Numbered from the stretch's first letter, positions 32,577 through 44,383 are shown. The stretch is 64,000 nt of DNA from Marvania coccoides (GCA_963854735.1 OY978107.1:627501-691500), one strand, 5' to 3'. Made by a program: numbers and translations. Notes: generated from the letters alone by a model not told the origin.

Positions 32577-35500
32577 ATGGCGGGCGTCCAAGACGCTCTG
32601 CAGCGGGCCGAGGGCGCCGCTGATAAAGCTGAGGCAGCGGCCACTCGGCTAGAGATGGAAACGGAGGCCCCGCACCTCGATAAAGCTGCCGCCTCGGCCA
32701 AGAACCTCATCCACGCCGCCAGGGGCGCAATTGACGACATGCAGGAGGACGCTGAGGGGGGTTCCACCGAGGACCAGGCGGCCAAAGTGGCCGCCGCCGC
32801 TGCAGCAGTGGAGGAGGAGCTGAAGGAGATGGCGGCGGAGCTGGACGAAGCCACGGAGGAGGGCGCTGAGGCCGAGATCGCGGCCGCCGCGGCTTCTCCT
32901 GCTGAGAAGGCCGCAGCTGATGCTGAGGCGCTGGCAAGGGGGGCCAGCGTGCTCACCCGCGCGCCCACCTTCAAGTCAACCGAGCAGGCTGTCAAGGAGC
33001 TGAAGCTCCTGGCAAAGGTACGATTGTTACTGTTTAAGAGAAACAGTAGTCATCTTGATATTCTTAAAAAAAAAATTTATGCCCAAGTTTGGCCCGAATG
33101 GCCAATTCAAATTATTGTTTAATTTAATTCAAATTATTACTTCATTTCAAATCAATTAATTAACTATCTCCAAAACACGCTCTAAAATTCACGAATTTTA
33201 TTCTCGTGCAGAAAAAGGCCAAGGGAAGCATCCAGGGGTCCACCATCGTGATGGGCCTGTGGGGCTTGTGGGCGCTGCTGATGCTGGGCGGAGTGCAGCT
33301 GCTTGGGCTGTGGGGCGGCGAGCTGGCGTGGTCTGGGCTGCTGGGCGTGGCCTGGGGCATGGCGGGCTCCGCCATGTACTACATCAACCGTCGCTGGAAG
33401 AACGAAAGGTCGCAGCGCGTAAGTTTTTTCTACTTCTTCCGTTGCTCTCGTAATCCTACCCCCCAAACCACCAAGATTCATTTTTCCTATCGCGTCCTCC
33501 TCTCTTCTACAGCTGGCCATGATTCCGGGCGCCAAGGGCATCCAGTCCCTTATGCACCACCTCCCTTCCTGGATCTCCTTCTCTGACACCGAAAAAATGG
33601 AGTGGCTCAACTCGGTGCTGGCCAAGGCCTGGCCCTACTACGACGCCGCCATCTGCCAGGAGGTCAAGCACCAAGTGGAGCCCCTCATGGAGCAGTACCG
33701 CCCCCCCTTCATCAAGCGCATTTATTTCAAGAAGCTCACCTTTGGAGACGCGCCCTTCCGCGTGGAGGGCATCCGCGTGGACACCAAGGTCACCGATAAA
33801 GTGCAGGTCAGTCCACAGCATAATTTTGAACATTATCGTATTGTTTAGCATCAAATTTGGTGCATAGAACAGTTTTTCCCATATACCAATTCCTTCCTTT
33901 TTTCGGGTCTAAAATTCGTTTTTTTTTTCTCTCCCCTTCTTTTTCTCGACCGCAGATCGACGTGGACTTCCGCTGGGCCGGCGACGCCAACATCTTTCTG
34001 GCCATCGAGCTGCCTGCCGGCGGCTCTGCCACTCGCATGGTGCCTAAAGTCTCAGACATGGCGGTCTCCGGAACCATGAGGGTCATTCTGAGCCCCCTCC
34101 TGCCAGGTAAAGCCGACTTTCTTTGTAATTCTCGCAATTTCTCACTCCTCAGCCCATTACCTGCCAGTTCTCCACCATTTTTCATGATATTTTGCCGGGG
34201 GGAAATCCCATCTTTCAAATATCTCATTTGTATATGCATTGTTGCGTACTGTATTGACTAAAAATGTTGATGTATTTCAGAGATCCCTGGGTTCGGCGCC
34301 GCCACCGTGTCCCTCATGAAGCCCCCCGTCGTCAAATTCCACCTTGACTTTGGCGCTGCCTTTGGCGGGTCTTACACCGCCAGCGCCATCGTGGCGTGGC
34401 TGGACCCCTTCCTGCGCTCCACCGTGGCGGGCATGCTGGTGTGGCCCAAGCGCCTGGTCATCCCCATCCTGCCCGAGGAGGTGAGCAGTGGCAAAGACGG
34501 GGGATTTTTTTTGTTTTTGTAATTAATATTTCAGCAATTGGTTGTATATTTTGTGGTTTAAATCAATTGGAAACCTCCCATTTTTCCCCCATTCTTTTCG
34601 TCCTTTCACAAATTGCCGTTTGAACTGCATGCAATATTCCCACACAGCATTGAATGCCCCCCCCCCCCCCCCGCGCCAAAAAACTTTGTTTTTCGTTCGA
34701 TCTTCGAACCCTCTAAACTAACCACCACCTCTGCACGGGTTTTGCAGATCACCGGCTCCCTGGAGGACCTCCGTCTGCGCCACAAGGGCGCCCTGCAGGT
34801 CGATGTGCTCTCCGCTGACGGCCTTCCCCGCATGGACCGCATCGGCACCGCTGACCCCTACATCGAGATGTATACCACCGCCAACCTGGTGGAGAAGACC
34901 ACCGTGAAGAAGAACACGCTGGCGCCGGTGTGGGGGGAGCGGCTGTGGCTGCTCGTGCAGGCAAGTTGCCATTTTTTCTCTCTCATTTTCTCGACACAAT
35001 TTTAGCGCTATTGCATTATACATTTCTTTAATTTTGTATCTTATTTCACTGATTTCATCGTTAATTTCACTCATGAATTGTGCTTCAAGCCTCTCCAACA
35101 GCAAAAGGCATAATTTTTACCCCGTTTTTCTCCTTCTTTGCTTCCCCTTCCCTCCGCCAACAGGAGCCCGACACCCAGTTTGCCTACCTCACCATGAACG
35201 ACGTCGATTTCGTCAACGTGAAGGAGATGTTTCGGATCAACGTGCTGAAGGGCGCCACCTCGGTGTTCAACTCTAAGAGCCTCATGGGCCGGGCCATGGT
35301 GCCGGTGAAGCAGTACGCGGACGCCCCCACCGAGGCGCACGAGGTCACGGTGCCGCTGGGGCTGGGCGAGTTCAATGACGAGGACGGATGCGTGAGTTGA
35401 AGCAAGCTAGAAAAGTTTGTGAAGAAAATTACCTTCTCATTATTTTAGAGGCTTATTGTTGGCTTGTTAGTCGTCTAATAATATAATATATTTATAGACT

Positions 35501-36366
35501 TATTGAGGGTCCATTTTCACACGTTTTTTAATAAGCCAGCCCTCCTTTCTCTATCAACTCGACATTTCTGTTCTAAAAATGATTGTCAATTAAATAAAAA
35601 ATTACGCTGTTTTTGCCCATTACGTTATGCAGGGCGGCGGCCGCGGCGAGCTCAAGCTGCGCGTCACCTACTGGCCTCTTGAGAAGATGGGTGGGCATGC
35701 GCAGGCCAAGTATGGCGCTCTCATTGTCACGCTGCAGCACTGCACCGCCCTCGCGGCCGCGGACCTCCCCATCGACACCTCGGACCCCTACGTCAAGCTC
35801 ACGTGCAACAAGGAAACGCAGAAGTCCACCATCGTGCCTTCTAGTTTGGACCCAAAATGGGAAGACGCCAAGTTTGATTGGTTCAGGGTGCCGGTGACTG
35901 AGAAGCTGAGCATCGCGGTGTACGACCACGATAAGTTCTCTGGGGACGAGCTGCTGGGCAAGGTGGAGGTCGACGTGCAGAACGAGGTGAGCGAGCGTTT
36001 TTGTTTGGGGAGGCTGGCCGGTGTTTTTTCATTCGATTTGTATTTATATTTATATTGCGTTATTTGCTAGGTGGGAGATTCTGGGATGGGAGATGAAGTA
36101 TTGCGCATGCACATGCGCAGTTTCACTGCGTATTATGCACCAAATTGGGTTTTGTCGTTAAATAAAACATTACACTCACTTCGTGCGTTCTATCTCGTTT
36201 TTTCCTGCTTGTGCAGGTTGCGTCCCACCCTGGGGGTGACGTCACCAAGACGTGGCCGCTGACTGACGTTCCCAAGGAATGGCTGTACCGCCGTGACCTG
36301 GAGATTAAGCAGTCCACGATCACGATGCGGCTGCAGTGGATCCCTTTTACTTACCCCAAGATTTAA
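32577..36366 (+). CDS. extended-synaptotagmin-like SMP/C2 protein B
   Basis: Nine exons: 32577-33017, 33212-33418, 33513-33806, 33956-34106, 34281-34480, 34748-34960, 35164-35391, 35633-35986 and 36217-36366, 745 residues. Intron 6 has a GC donor (GCAAGT at 34961). The first 147 residues are an acidic Ala/Glu helical region unusual for the family. Exon 2 encodes the membrane anchor (VMGLWGLWALLMLGGVQLL). SMP domain: EKMEWLNSVLAKAWPYYDAA, IKRIYFKKLTFGDAPFRVEG, IDVDFRWAGDANIFLAIELP. The first C2 begins GALQVDVLSADGLPRMDRIG with ADPYIEM; a second begins ALIVTLQHCTALAAADLP with DTSDPYVKL and VYDHDKFSGDEL, retaining the calcium-site aspartates. Predicted ER-plasma-membrane tether and lipid-transfer protein. 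Architecture differs from gene A, so they are old paralogues. Confidence 0.9.
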
Positions 36367-37033
36367 AATTGAATTAATGTAGAAAGCGCAGTGCGCTGTG
36401 GCGCTATTGGTTGTTTTGACGCTTCCGCATTAAAGAAGAATTAACAAAGTTAAAAAGAGCATTTGGCAGCATTTCTTCGGCAATAGCGCATTGACTTTTT
36501 GTATTTAGGCGTATGTATACGGTTTTTGGTTGTTTGGTAACATGATTTCTCACTTTTGGTGCGTGCTGGCTCTCTCGTACTTTCTAACTGAGAGCGGCGC
36601 TGGCCGGCCATTATCGCTCTCAGTACACATTGTAGCGACTGAGGCTATGGCTGTGGCGCTGCTGGCTGGCTAACTGACCTTATTGCACTGCCTATCGTTA
36701 CACTCAGACTTTTCATCTCAGCAAAAACAGTAACAATCGTAACGTAAGCAATGCATACAAAGTTATCTGGAAAATCACAATCTCCTTTCTATATTGTACT
36801 TGTAAGAAGTCTTTGCGTGTTTCATGTGGGAGCACTACGGCTCGTTTACAGGTAATGAAGTAGAGTGAAATATTTATTAGCGTTTTTTCTTCAAGAGGGG
36901 TGTATAGGAATCGGCGGTGTAATCATTTATGCGTCCTTTTTGTTAGAAATACAACCAAAGTCATCTCTGCCAGGCGCAGCTCAACATTGCGCAGCACTAC
37001 TTTAGCACTCAAAAGCAATAGCAGCAATGCAAT
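36367..37033. other. convergent spacer
   Basis: 3' flanks of SMP/C2 gene B and RRP40. It includes a short GC-rich patch (GGCCGGCC near 36601) but no coding structure. Confidence 0.45.
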
Positions 37034-38068
37034 TCAATCCAGCATCATTTCTTCCTCTCTTCGCCTTCTCAGCCCCCCTTCTGCCGCATGCGCCTTCACC
37101 ATCGCCACCACCACCGCTTCAGCCTTGCCTGGCGGCGCGCGCTGGCACTCCTCCAGCGCTCTTGCCACCAATATCGTGTCTGCCTGCGATTAAACAAAAC
37201 AAAACAAGACAAAAAAACATTCAACCATAGTCATGCCCACAAAATCGAAAAATGAAGAAGAAAACCGATTACAACGGCATGAAACGATAGATATAAAAAC
37301 AAAATCCACCCCTCTTCCGCTGAAAAATCGCAAATAACATCAAAACAAGCAAACAGATAAATTTTACCTGAGGCCCCCCTGCGTTCACCCACACTCGACC
37401 ATTCAACCCCACAGCCAGCTCAAACCTCACCGACCGCCCCAGCGCAGCAAGCGCCGCCGGCGGGGGCTTGGCCAGCAGCGCCCGCGCAAACACCACGCTG
37501 CAATTAGCCACGTAACCGCCTTTCAAAGGCCCAAAGCCCGAAGCCCGGCCGGCAGAGTCCATGCAAGACAGCGTGGGCTGCAAATCTCGGTGCGCTGTTT
37601 CGACCCTGGCATAGAAAAGGTCTCCCTCCTTTAAATTTGGCCGGTTTCGCCGGGTGGCGCCCTCGAAGGCCAGCACCGGCAGCAACGCAAAAAAAGGCGC
37701 TGAGATGTCTACCGTGAAATATTCCGACCCCTTTTCGACGATGATGCCCACGACAGGGTCGTTTTGGGAGGGGATATAGCGCCCCTGATCGCCCAGCACC
37801 CACAGTTTGTTGCCTGCGGCTTGCTGCAAGATGCCGGGCCGGACGGCCACCAAGTGGGTGCCGTCGTCTTGCAGGCCGGTGCCCACTCGCAGCACGCCAA
37901 CTTCCGGGAGCTCAAACACCTTGTCGCCTGGGACCACGACCTGTTATAATTGGTGAAAACAGCGATTTATTCAATAGTTGAATTTTGAGAGAGGTGGAAG
38001 AGGGCTGTCAATGCATCGCTTACATTGCCGGTGTGTATTGTTGCATCGCCACTGCCCAAAGCTGCCAT
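37034..38068 (-). CDS. RRP40: exosome complex subunit RRP40 (EXOSC3)
   Basis: Three exons: 38068-38024, 37940-37368 and 37183-37034, 255 residues, phase 0, GT-AG. Exon 2 starts VVVPGDKVFELPEVGVLRVG, the N-terminal domain of RRP4/RRP40 cap proteins. The S1 domain carries YFTVDISAPFFALLPVLAFE followed by the diagnostic GATRRNRPNLKEGDLFYARV. The KH domain carries the GxNG motif in VGLNGRVWV. The C-terminal exon (ADTILVARALEE and AVVVAMVKAH) closes the KH fold. RRP40 binds RNA in the cap of the nuclear and cytoplasmic RNA exosome and feeds substrates to the 3'-5' nuclease. Full length for the family. Confidence 0.93.
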
Positions 38069-39146
38069 GGCAACGTCCAAAGAATAAGAAAGAGTGCGTT
38101 TTTAAGCGATGATTAATTGAAAAAAAATGAATGGAGAAAAACGAGCAGCTGTGGCATCCTATGGCTTTCAGATTAAATTTTAAACGTGTATACTATTTAA
38201 AAATTACAAATTTCTAAAATTGGAGATTTTTTTGTTGTTGGGCACAGCTTGGCTTTTTCGCTTCCTTCGTCTCCCTTTGATTATTTATTTATCGCAAGGT
38301 ACCACACCTATACATTATTCTATCCAACATCAAACGCTATTGCTTGGGTGAATTTCAAAAGTAGATTGAAAATCAAATTCCGGCGAGAGCTCCTCCCCCC
38401 CAAAACAAAGCTTTCCGCCAAGCAGCGAAGTTTTTTGCAACCACCAAACGCTCACAATTAATGGGTCGGAGTCGTCATGCAGCAGCGGGCGTTGCATGGG
38501 CAAAACTATTATTATGTTTTATTTTTTATATTCTCCACCGCCAGCTGCCGGTCTTGCCCCCTTTTAACAGGCACATTTAATGAGGGGTCACAAATAGAAT
38601 GATTTTGTTTTCATCTCCTCAGAGCGTCAGGGAAAGGCACAGCCGCAATGCCATGTTGACGCCGATCAGGCGCTGCCACTGAAGTTTTTCCCTCGGTTAT
38701 TTTTGTAACCATGTTGCTTTAGTCTCAATATTAGCAAAGATATGGGGTCTATCAGGTCTGCATGGGGGTATGATTTGACCATGAGGTCCATGTCAGTGTG
38801 CTCGACGGGCAGGTGGTCATTTTAAAGGAATTCTGGGGGAAAACGACTCCTCCGTCGATTCTTTCGCCTCCACTGCGCCATCTATGTCCTGGGTCTGGTT
38901 CCGTCAGTCGGGATCTGGCCCAAATCGCCCTGAAACGCAGTATGACTCGACTTTTCGGTGGTCGGGGGGGTGAAATCGCAAGAAAGAGCAGCACCAGCTT
39001 CGATCGAAAACGTGTGAGTCTCTAAAAACTTGTGGGTCTCACCTAATTATAATTCTTTAAGCTCAAAACGGCTCTGTGGGATCTATCATTTGAGTTTCAG
39101 TGAGCGGCAGGGTCTGAACAGATTTTAGGCTGCCCAACAAACGAAG
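38069..39146. other. 1.08-kb divergent spacer
   Basis: Promoter region of RRP40 (minus) and protease A (plus). On the minus strand, about 38600-39000 holds overlapping open frames; one contains DHLPVEHTDMDLMVKSYPHA and ILRLKQHGYKNNRGK, another an Arg-rich frame. Neither starts with a supported exon, so I leave them unannotated; they could be a decayed gene or element. The rest is AT-rich. Confidence 0.4.
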
Positions 39147-40544
39147 ATGTTCCCGCGCCTGACCGGCCTGTTGATGGCCTTGGCGTGCGCCATTCTCTTG
39201 ATTGGCCAGGCTAGGTGAGCTTTGGGTGGTGCCTTGCAGCGGGAGCGAACTCAACTTCTCATCGACAAGACTGGTCTTCTTGCCCGCTTTGCGGCAGCGG
39301 CGCCCCGATTGCCCCATTAATCATGTCCTTCAGTGTCTAATTGCCGTTTTGGACGTTTCTGCAGGGCTGCGGCGCGCCCCACGCTGGAGACTTCACCATC
39401 AGTCAGTCAGTCCAGGACATTGTTGCAGTCAGTGGTGCCGCTCATTGTGGGAGGAGACCCGGTTAAAAACAATCGATATAAGTATGCGGCAGCGTAAGTG
39501 ACACGCGCCCTTGGGCGATTGCCCTCGACTGTCGCTCGAATCTATACATTTTTTTCTTGATCTGTGTTCTTGTCTTGCGCAGTCTCATGGATCGCTCGTG
39601 GTCGACCTGCACCTCCGTGCTCATCCACGAGCAGGTGCTGTTGACCGCGGCTCACTGCTTATTGAACCCGGACATCGTGGGGGCGAAGGTTGCAGCGAAA
39701 AACTGGGCCGTCGACGACATCTTGGGCCGGGTCTACTATCCCCGCAAGATGAAGACCTCCGTGGTGCACCCCGACTCCAAGAAGAACGCGTTCAGGGAGA
39801 CTGAGGACGAGATTGGCGATATTGCGCTGGTGGTGCTGAACAAGCCAGTGCCGGGCAGCGTCACCCCCATCAAGCTCCCCAAGGCGGACACCAAGATCCC
39901 CGCCAAGCTCACAGCCGTCGGGTACGGTATCACCAGGGAAGGGGACGAGCTGGAAAACCCTGAGCCCAACGCCAAGCTGCGTGTGGTCACCCTTGACTTC
40001 ATCCCGCGCAATGAGTGTCAGAAGCTCTTCGATAAGATCGTAAGTCGTCGCGACCTGTTACCTACAGGCATTCTCTATGCACTTCGCGTCCAATGCACCC
40101 CTCCTTGCCCACAGATTTGAACTTTTTGTGACATTTGGGTTGAAATTCGACACATCTGTCTCTGCCCACCACCCCCAATTGCCCACCATTTTCACCTCAA
40201 ATGACGCCCTGCTAGCCCTAATGCAATCAAATTCAAATTGGCCCCTCCCTTTTCCTTTTCTTCTGCAGAACCCTGGAATGATCAAACTGAGCAATGACAA
40301 CATCTGCGCTGGCACCCTCTCCGGCAAGAAGGACACCTGCACCGGCGACTCTGGCGGCCCGCTGTTCATCAAGGGCGCCACCCGCAAGGACGACGTCCTC
40401 GTGGGTCTCACCTCTTTCGGCATTGGCTGTGGCCGGAAGAACACACCTGCTGGCTACACCAACGTGCGGAAGTTCTTGCCGTGGATCCGGGCAGAGATGA
40501 CCAAGTTTAAGAACGCGGGCCTCATCAAGGGGCCTCTGCCGTGA
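39147..40544 (+). CDS. secreted trypsin-like serine protease A
   Basis: Four exons: 39147-39214, 39365-39493, 39583-40039 and 40269-40544, 309 residues, GT-AG. The signal peptide is MFPRLTGLLMALACAILLIG. The activation region reads VVPLIVGGDPV, equivalent to the IVGG neo-N-terminus, so a propeptide of about 25 residues is cleaved. Catalytic triad: His in LLTAAHCLL, Asp in DIALVVLNKP, Ser in CTGDSGGPLF. The specificity pocket region is GLTSFGIGCGRKNTPAGYTN. Chymotrypsin-fold cysteines are present (CTSVLI with AAHC). This S1A family member is presumably active outside the cell or in a vacuole. It resembles the protease at 58257-60077 but lacks its C-terminal extension. Confidence 0.9.
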
Positions 40545-41647
40545 AGCGCTGCTGCCCTTCGTGCGCTCACCAGAAACGCAACGAAAAACCATATTATTAA
40601 AAACGCTACCTTCGAGTGTTGAACTCCCACCCAAGAAACTCCTGACGCTCTTTTGTTCAAGATTACCTGCCGTCCGTCAACTCCCCTCTACTCTCCCGCC
40701 CCCACCACAGATCCCAGCAGCGGTCTGACTTTTTGAACTCGCCCGTCAACCCCCTAATTACGCACCCATTCGCCCCTAAACATGCATTTTTTTCCTTTTT
40801 CCTTTCTTTCTCTTTCGTTTAATCTAACGCTGGCTATCTCTCTTGTACCAGTGTGTTGTTTTCAACCTCAAATTTTGCTTTCGCGAAACAATTCGATGTT
40901 TTTTTCGCTCCTTTACTTCCCGGAGAGCGGCCGATGGTCGCTCTTTTTCAGCTGGAATTGATATTACAATGATAAAAACCGAGTGGTAGGATGTTTGGTT
41001 AGCACCGTAAATGCATTTATTATTCGTATTGGTTAGATTAGGTTGTCATAAAATCGCTCTCTCTCTAAAGTTGTTTTTGCTTTTATTTGCTCCCTCGCCA
41101 ACCTCTGGAAGGGGAGGGAGGAGCCTTGCCATGCGGGCTTGTTTAGCGCAAAACACAAATACCACAGTATCTTTTTTTTTCTTCCTTCCTTCCTTCCTTG
41201 CAGCTTTGTCTGAGAGCTTAGCAAACCAATTTATTTTATCTGTAATAAATTATCATTTTTATATCTCATTTCCGCCACAGAGGAAAATATACAGCTGGTA
41301 GCGTATGGAAAAAGAGGTTGTTTGCCTCTCCAGCTACACCGAGCAGCAGGGGATTGCGCGTGGCTTGGCATGGCGATTGTCTGCATCGGCTGTGCAGAGA
41401 AACAGGCAATTCACTGAGGGACTGGCTGGCGGTCAAACTTCAGATGGTGCCTTGACGAGCCAAAGAGGTAGGAGCTATATCTTAGGAATTTCTACTTTAT
41501 TATTAACTTAAATTTATATTGGCGGTCAAGCCTCCTCCATTTATAATAGTAGTACCCACCATCGTCGATTTCATTTCAAAAAAAGAACATCATTTTGCCG
41601 AATTTTTCAGCGCTGGCGCTTCTCAGTCCAGTTTCAACTCATGCACA
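40545..41647. other. spacer between protease A and HAD gene
   Basis: Pyrimidine-rich 3' flank to about 40900, then AT-rich sequence. One ATG-initiated open frame (41305-41511, 68 residues, MEKEVVCLSSYTEQQ...) has coding-like composition and a possible donor at 41467, but it cannot be joined in phase to the HAD start. It may be a 5' leader or a separate small gene. Confidence 0.4.
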
Positions 41648-42622
41648 ATGTCATCTTCTCGACCTCACATAACCCACGTGCTGTTCGACAACGACGGGCT
41701 TCTTTTAGACACTGAGAGCTTCTACACCACCGTTCAAGAGCAAATAGGGGCAAAAATGGGCAAAACCTTCACCTGGGAGATCAAAGCCAAGATGATGGGC
41801 AAGAAGACGCTGGAATCCGCCCAAGTCTACGTCAAGGAGATGCAAATCGAGACGCTGATGACGCCTGAAGAGTTTATATGTATGTTAGGACCCCTCTGCT
41901 GTTTGGCCTTTGTTGCCGTCTCTGTGCGGAGTCTAAACTCTCAAATTTGTGTTTTTTTATTTGTATAGTGCAGCGAGAGGCAGCGCTAGAGTCCCTTTTC
42001 CCCACTTCGCAGCTCATGCCAGGCGCGGAGCGCCTGCTGCGCCACCTCCACGCCCACGGCATCCCCATGGCGCTGGCTACGAGCTCCCACACTCGCCATT
42101 ACAACCTGAAAACTCAAAATCATCACCAGATGTACTCTCTCTTCGACCACATTACCACCGGCGATGCGGTTTCTAGGGGAAAGCCCGCGCCGGATATTTT
42201 TGAGCATGCTGCCCAGCAATGGACCCCCGCGCCGCTGCCTTCCGCGTGCCTAGTTTTTGAAGATGCCCCTGCAGGAGTCGCTGCAGCCAAAGCCGCCGGA
42301 ATGTGAGATTTTCTTCATTACCTTTGGTTTTAGCAATTCTTTTCTTCATTTGCACATCTTCATGCACGCTTATCCTTGCTTTATATCAAACTATTAGGCG
42401 GGCATGCAATTCATTAGAAAAAGGGGGTATTAAAATGCAAATTTCTTTTTTTATCTTCGCCCTCATTCTGTGTGCAGGCGGGTGTGTCTGGTGCCTGATC
42501 CTCGCTTGGACAGTAGTCACCACGGGGAGGCGGACGAGTGCTTGGACAGCTTGCTAAACTTCAAACCAGAGAATTATGGCTTGCCGCCTTTCACCGACGA
42601 ACTGCGTCAAATTATGAAATAA
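41648..42622 (+). CDS. HAD-superfamily phosphatase (GS1/HDHD1/GPP type)
   Basis: Three exons: 41648-41879, 41969-42302 and 42478-42622, 236 residues, GT-AG. HAD motif I is VLFDNDGLLLDTESF (nucleophile and acid/base Asp). Motif II is the Ser in ALATSSH, motif III the Lys in VSRGKPAPDIF, and motif IV is VFEDAPAGVAAAKAAGM. The helical cap sits between motifs I and II, typical of subfamily I. Close families act on pseudouridine-5'-phosphate, glycerol-3-phosphate or 2-deoxyglucose-6-phosphate, and sequence alone does not choose among them. Length matches (about 230-240). No transit peptide from this start, so a cytosolic enzyme is likely. Confidence 0.88.
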
Positions 42623-42809
42623 ATGGAAGGAGAAAAAATGGAAAATTCAAGCTGCGATAGAACAAAAGAAATGTGCAAAGGCTAGAAAGGGAAGAAAAAG
42701 AGGGAGCAGGGATTTGGCTTGCTTTTCGATTGAAGGGGGAAAAGCATGGTGCAGTAATTTTCATACAAAAGACATGCGCAAAGAAGGAGTGATAGCTATA
42801 GATAGATAC

Positions 42810-42873
42810 ATACACACATACATACATACATACATACATACATACATACATACATACATACATACATACATAC
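42810..42873. repeat. (CATA)n microsatellite
   Basis: About 15 tandem CATA units (TATG on the other strand), almost perfect, ending directly at a copy of dispersed repeat C. Confidence 0.95.
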
Positions 42874-42930
42874 ATTACAGGGTTTAAAGTCGGCACAAAA
42901 AGGCAACTAAGGCCACGTAGCAGACTGCCA
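42872..42930 (-). repeat. dispersed repeat C, copy with TATG tail
   Basis: Read on the minus strand: GGCAGTCTGCTACGTGGCC, then TTAGTTGCCTTTTTGTGC, then CGACTTTAAACCCTGTAATG, leading into the TATG microsatellite. It matches 60509-60565 over about 57 bp and 53625-53666 over about 40 bp. Confidence 0.8.
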
Positions 42931-43169
42931 TGCTAGTGAAAGCCGATGAAAGTTCACGGCACACATTCTTCCGGGAATACAAGGGAGAGTGGCATGGAAT
43001 TGCCTGGCAACAACGTTATTAAAAAAAACGCGGTATAGTTTATTCAGGCAATCAGTTGAACAATACAACGAGTCACGAGGTTTTGAGTAGTGTGGGTACG
43101 TACATTCGTATAATAGAGAATATAATCTTCCTTCCTTCCTTTCTTTCTTTCATTCTTTCTTCCCTCCTT

Positions 43170-44134
43170 TCAAAAGATGTTTTTCTTAATGCGAAATTTG
43201 AGGACCGCATCCTCGTCTGGGGGCTCCACCTTTTCGTTGGCTTCCTCTTCCACCTGGCGCTCGGTTGGCATGCAGGAGTTGTTCTTCAGGGCGTGGTGCT
43301 TGAACGTGCTCTCCGGCCCTGCCCAACAGGTGAAAAAGAAGGAAAATCTCAGAAGCGAAAAAACCATCCCCCCTCTTCGTCGAGTAACTGATAACTTGCC
43401 TGCCACCTCGTGGATGTTGCCGGTCAGCGGCGGAGGCACCTGCTCCTGCGCCGCTGTGATCGCAGGCTCCTCACCCACAGCCTTCAGCCCCACAGACTGC
43501 CGGTATTCAGCCTAAAAGAAGCAACAGAAAAAATACGTACAATAAAAAAACATTCATAAATAGCCTCGGAGTATATTGGGCATTTGAATAAATAGCAAAA
43601 TTTTAATAACATTTGTGTAAAATAGTCAACGCTACCTCATCATTCCAGTCGAGACCTCCTCTGGCGTCTGCGTCGGCAACGTCTTGTTTAATGGTGTCCC
43701 GCTCGAGCTGGTTGCCGTACCAGACGCGCCGCACCGCACCTGTCACCACCTGTAGCACGCTTGGCTCGTCCTTGCCATTGGTGCTGCTGCTCAGCAGTCT
43801 TGGAGGGGCGAGGGAAAAAAATTCCGGAGTTCTAGTGGCCGCCCTGGGGGAGGGGAGGAAATGGGGAAACGGAGTCGGATTCTTGGGAAATAAGATGTAC
43901 TACTAATAGTGCCGTCAAAAGGTTGGTTTCGCAGAATTTTGGCATAAAAAAACCGTCTCGCACCTGGAACTGCCAAAAAAAGCTCCTATTCGCAGGCTTA
44001 CGGCTCGCGACATGATGCCTACATAATTACAGCATAAAGTGGGAATAAATACGCACAAAATTTGGCCGTTTTTCGACAGAAACGAGGGCCTTGGAAGCTT
44101 TGCTGAAGCTGACTCGATTTTCCTTAATCTCCAT
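43170..44134 (-). CDS. unknown protein, 5 exons including a 17-nt microexon
   Basis: Exons 44134-44057, 44018-44002, 43798-43636, 43511-43400 and 43318-43170, 172 residues, TGA stop. The 17-nt exon is required: it alone links phase 0 of exon 1 to phase 2 of exon 3. Intron 4 has a GC donor (GCAAGT at 43399). The protein is charged and soluble: MEIKENRVSFSKASKALVS at the start, RRVWYGNQLERDTIKQ in the middle, GPESTFKHHALKNNSCMP and a C-terminal KFRIKKNIF. No membrane segment or recognised domain. The even spread of short conserved-looking blocks without a compact fold is like cytoskeletal or axonemal small proteins, but this is weak. Confidence 0.66.
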
Positions 44135-44383
44135 CTCTGCCCTCGCACATGTGCGATTCTTGTGTGAGATCAACGCGCGTCGACAAACCAGCTCTTGAAT
44201 GACACCTATTGCATAAATTTTACAGCTCCCTAACCAAACAAACTAAACTTAACGGCTGCGAATCGATGAGCTTGCAGTTACAACATACACTCTGAAAAAA
44301 AAATAAAAATACAATGTATCCCTAAACTAACCAACATCTTATTTAAATTCCCCCAATCTACTACCAATGTAACCAGCCACCAG

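Larger units (their letters stand above)
42623..43169. other. convergent spacer with CATA microsatellite and repeat C
   Basis: 3' flanks of the HAD gene and the 43170 gene. It holds the (CATA)n tract and an adjoining dispersed repeat copy, both listed separately, and a CTTT-rich tract at 43128-43168. Confidence 0.6.

Noticed and set aside
42612..42896. Minus-strand frame with YVCM repeats
   Set aside because: It is translation of the TATG microsatellite.
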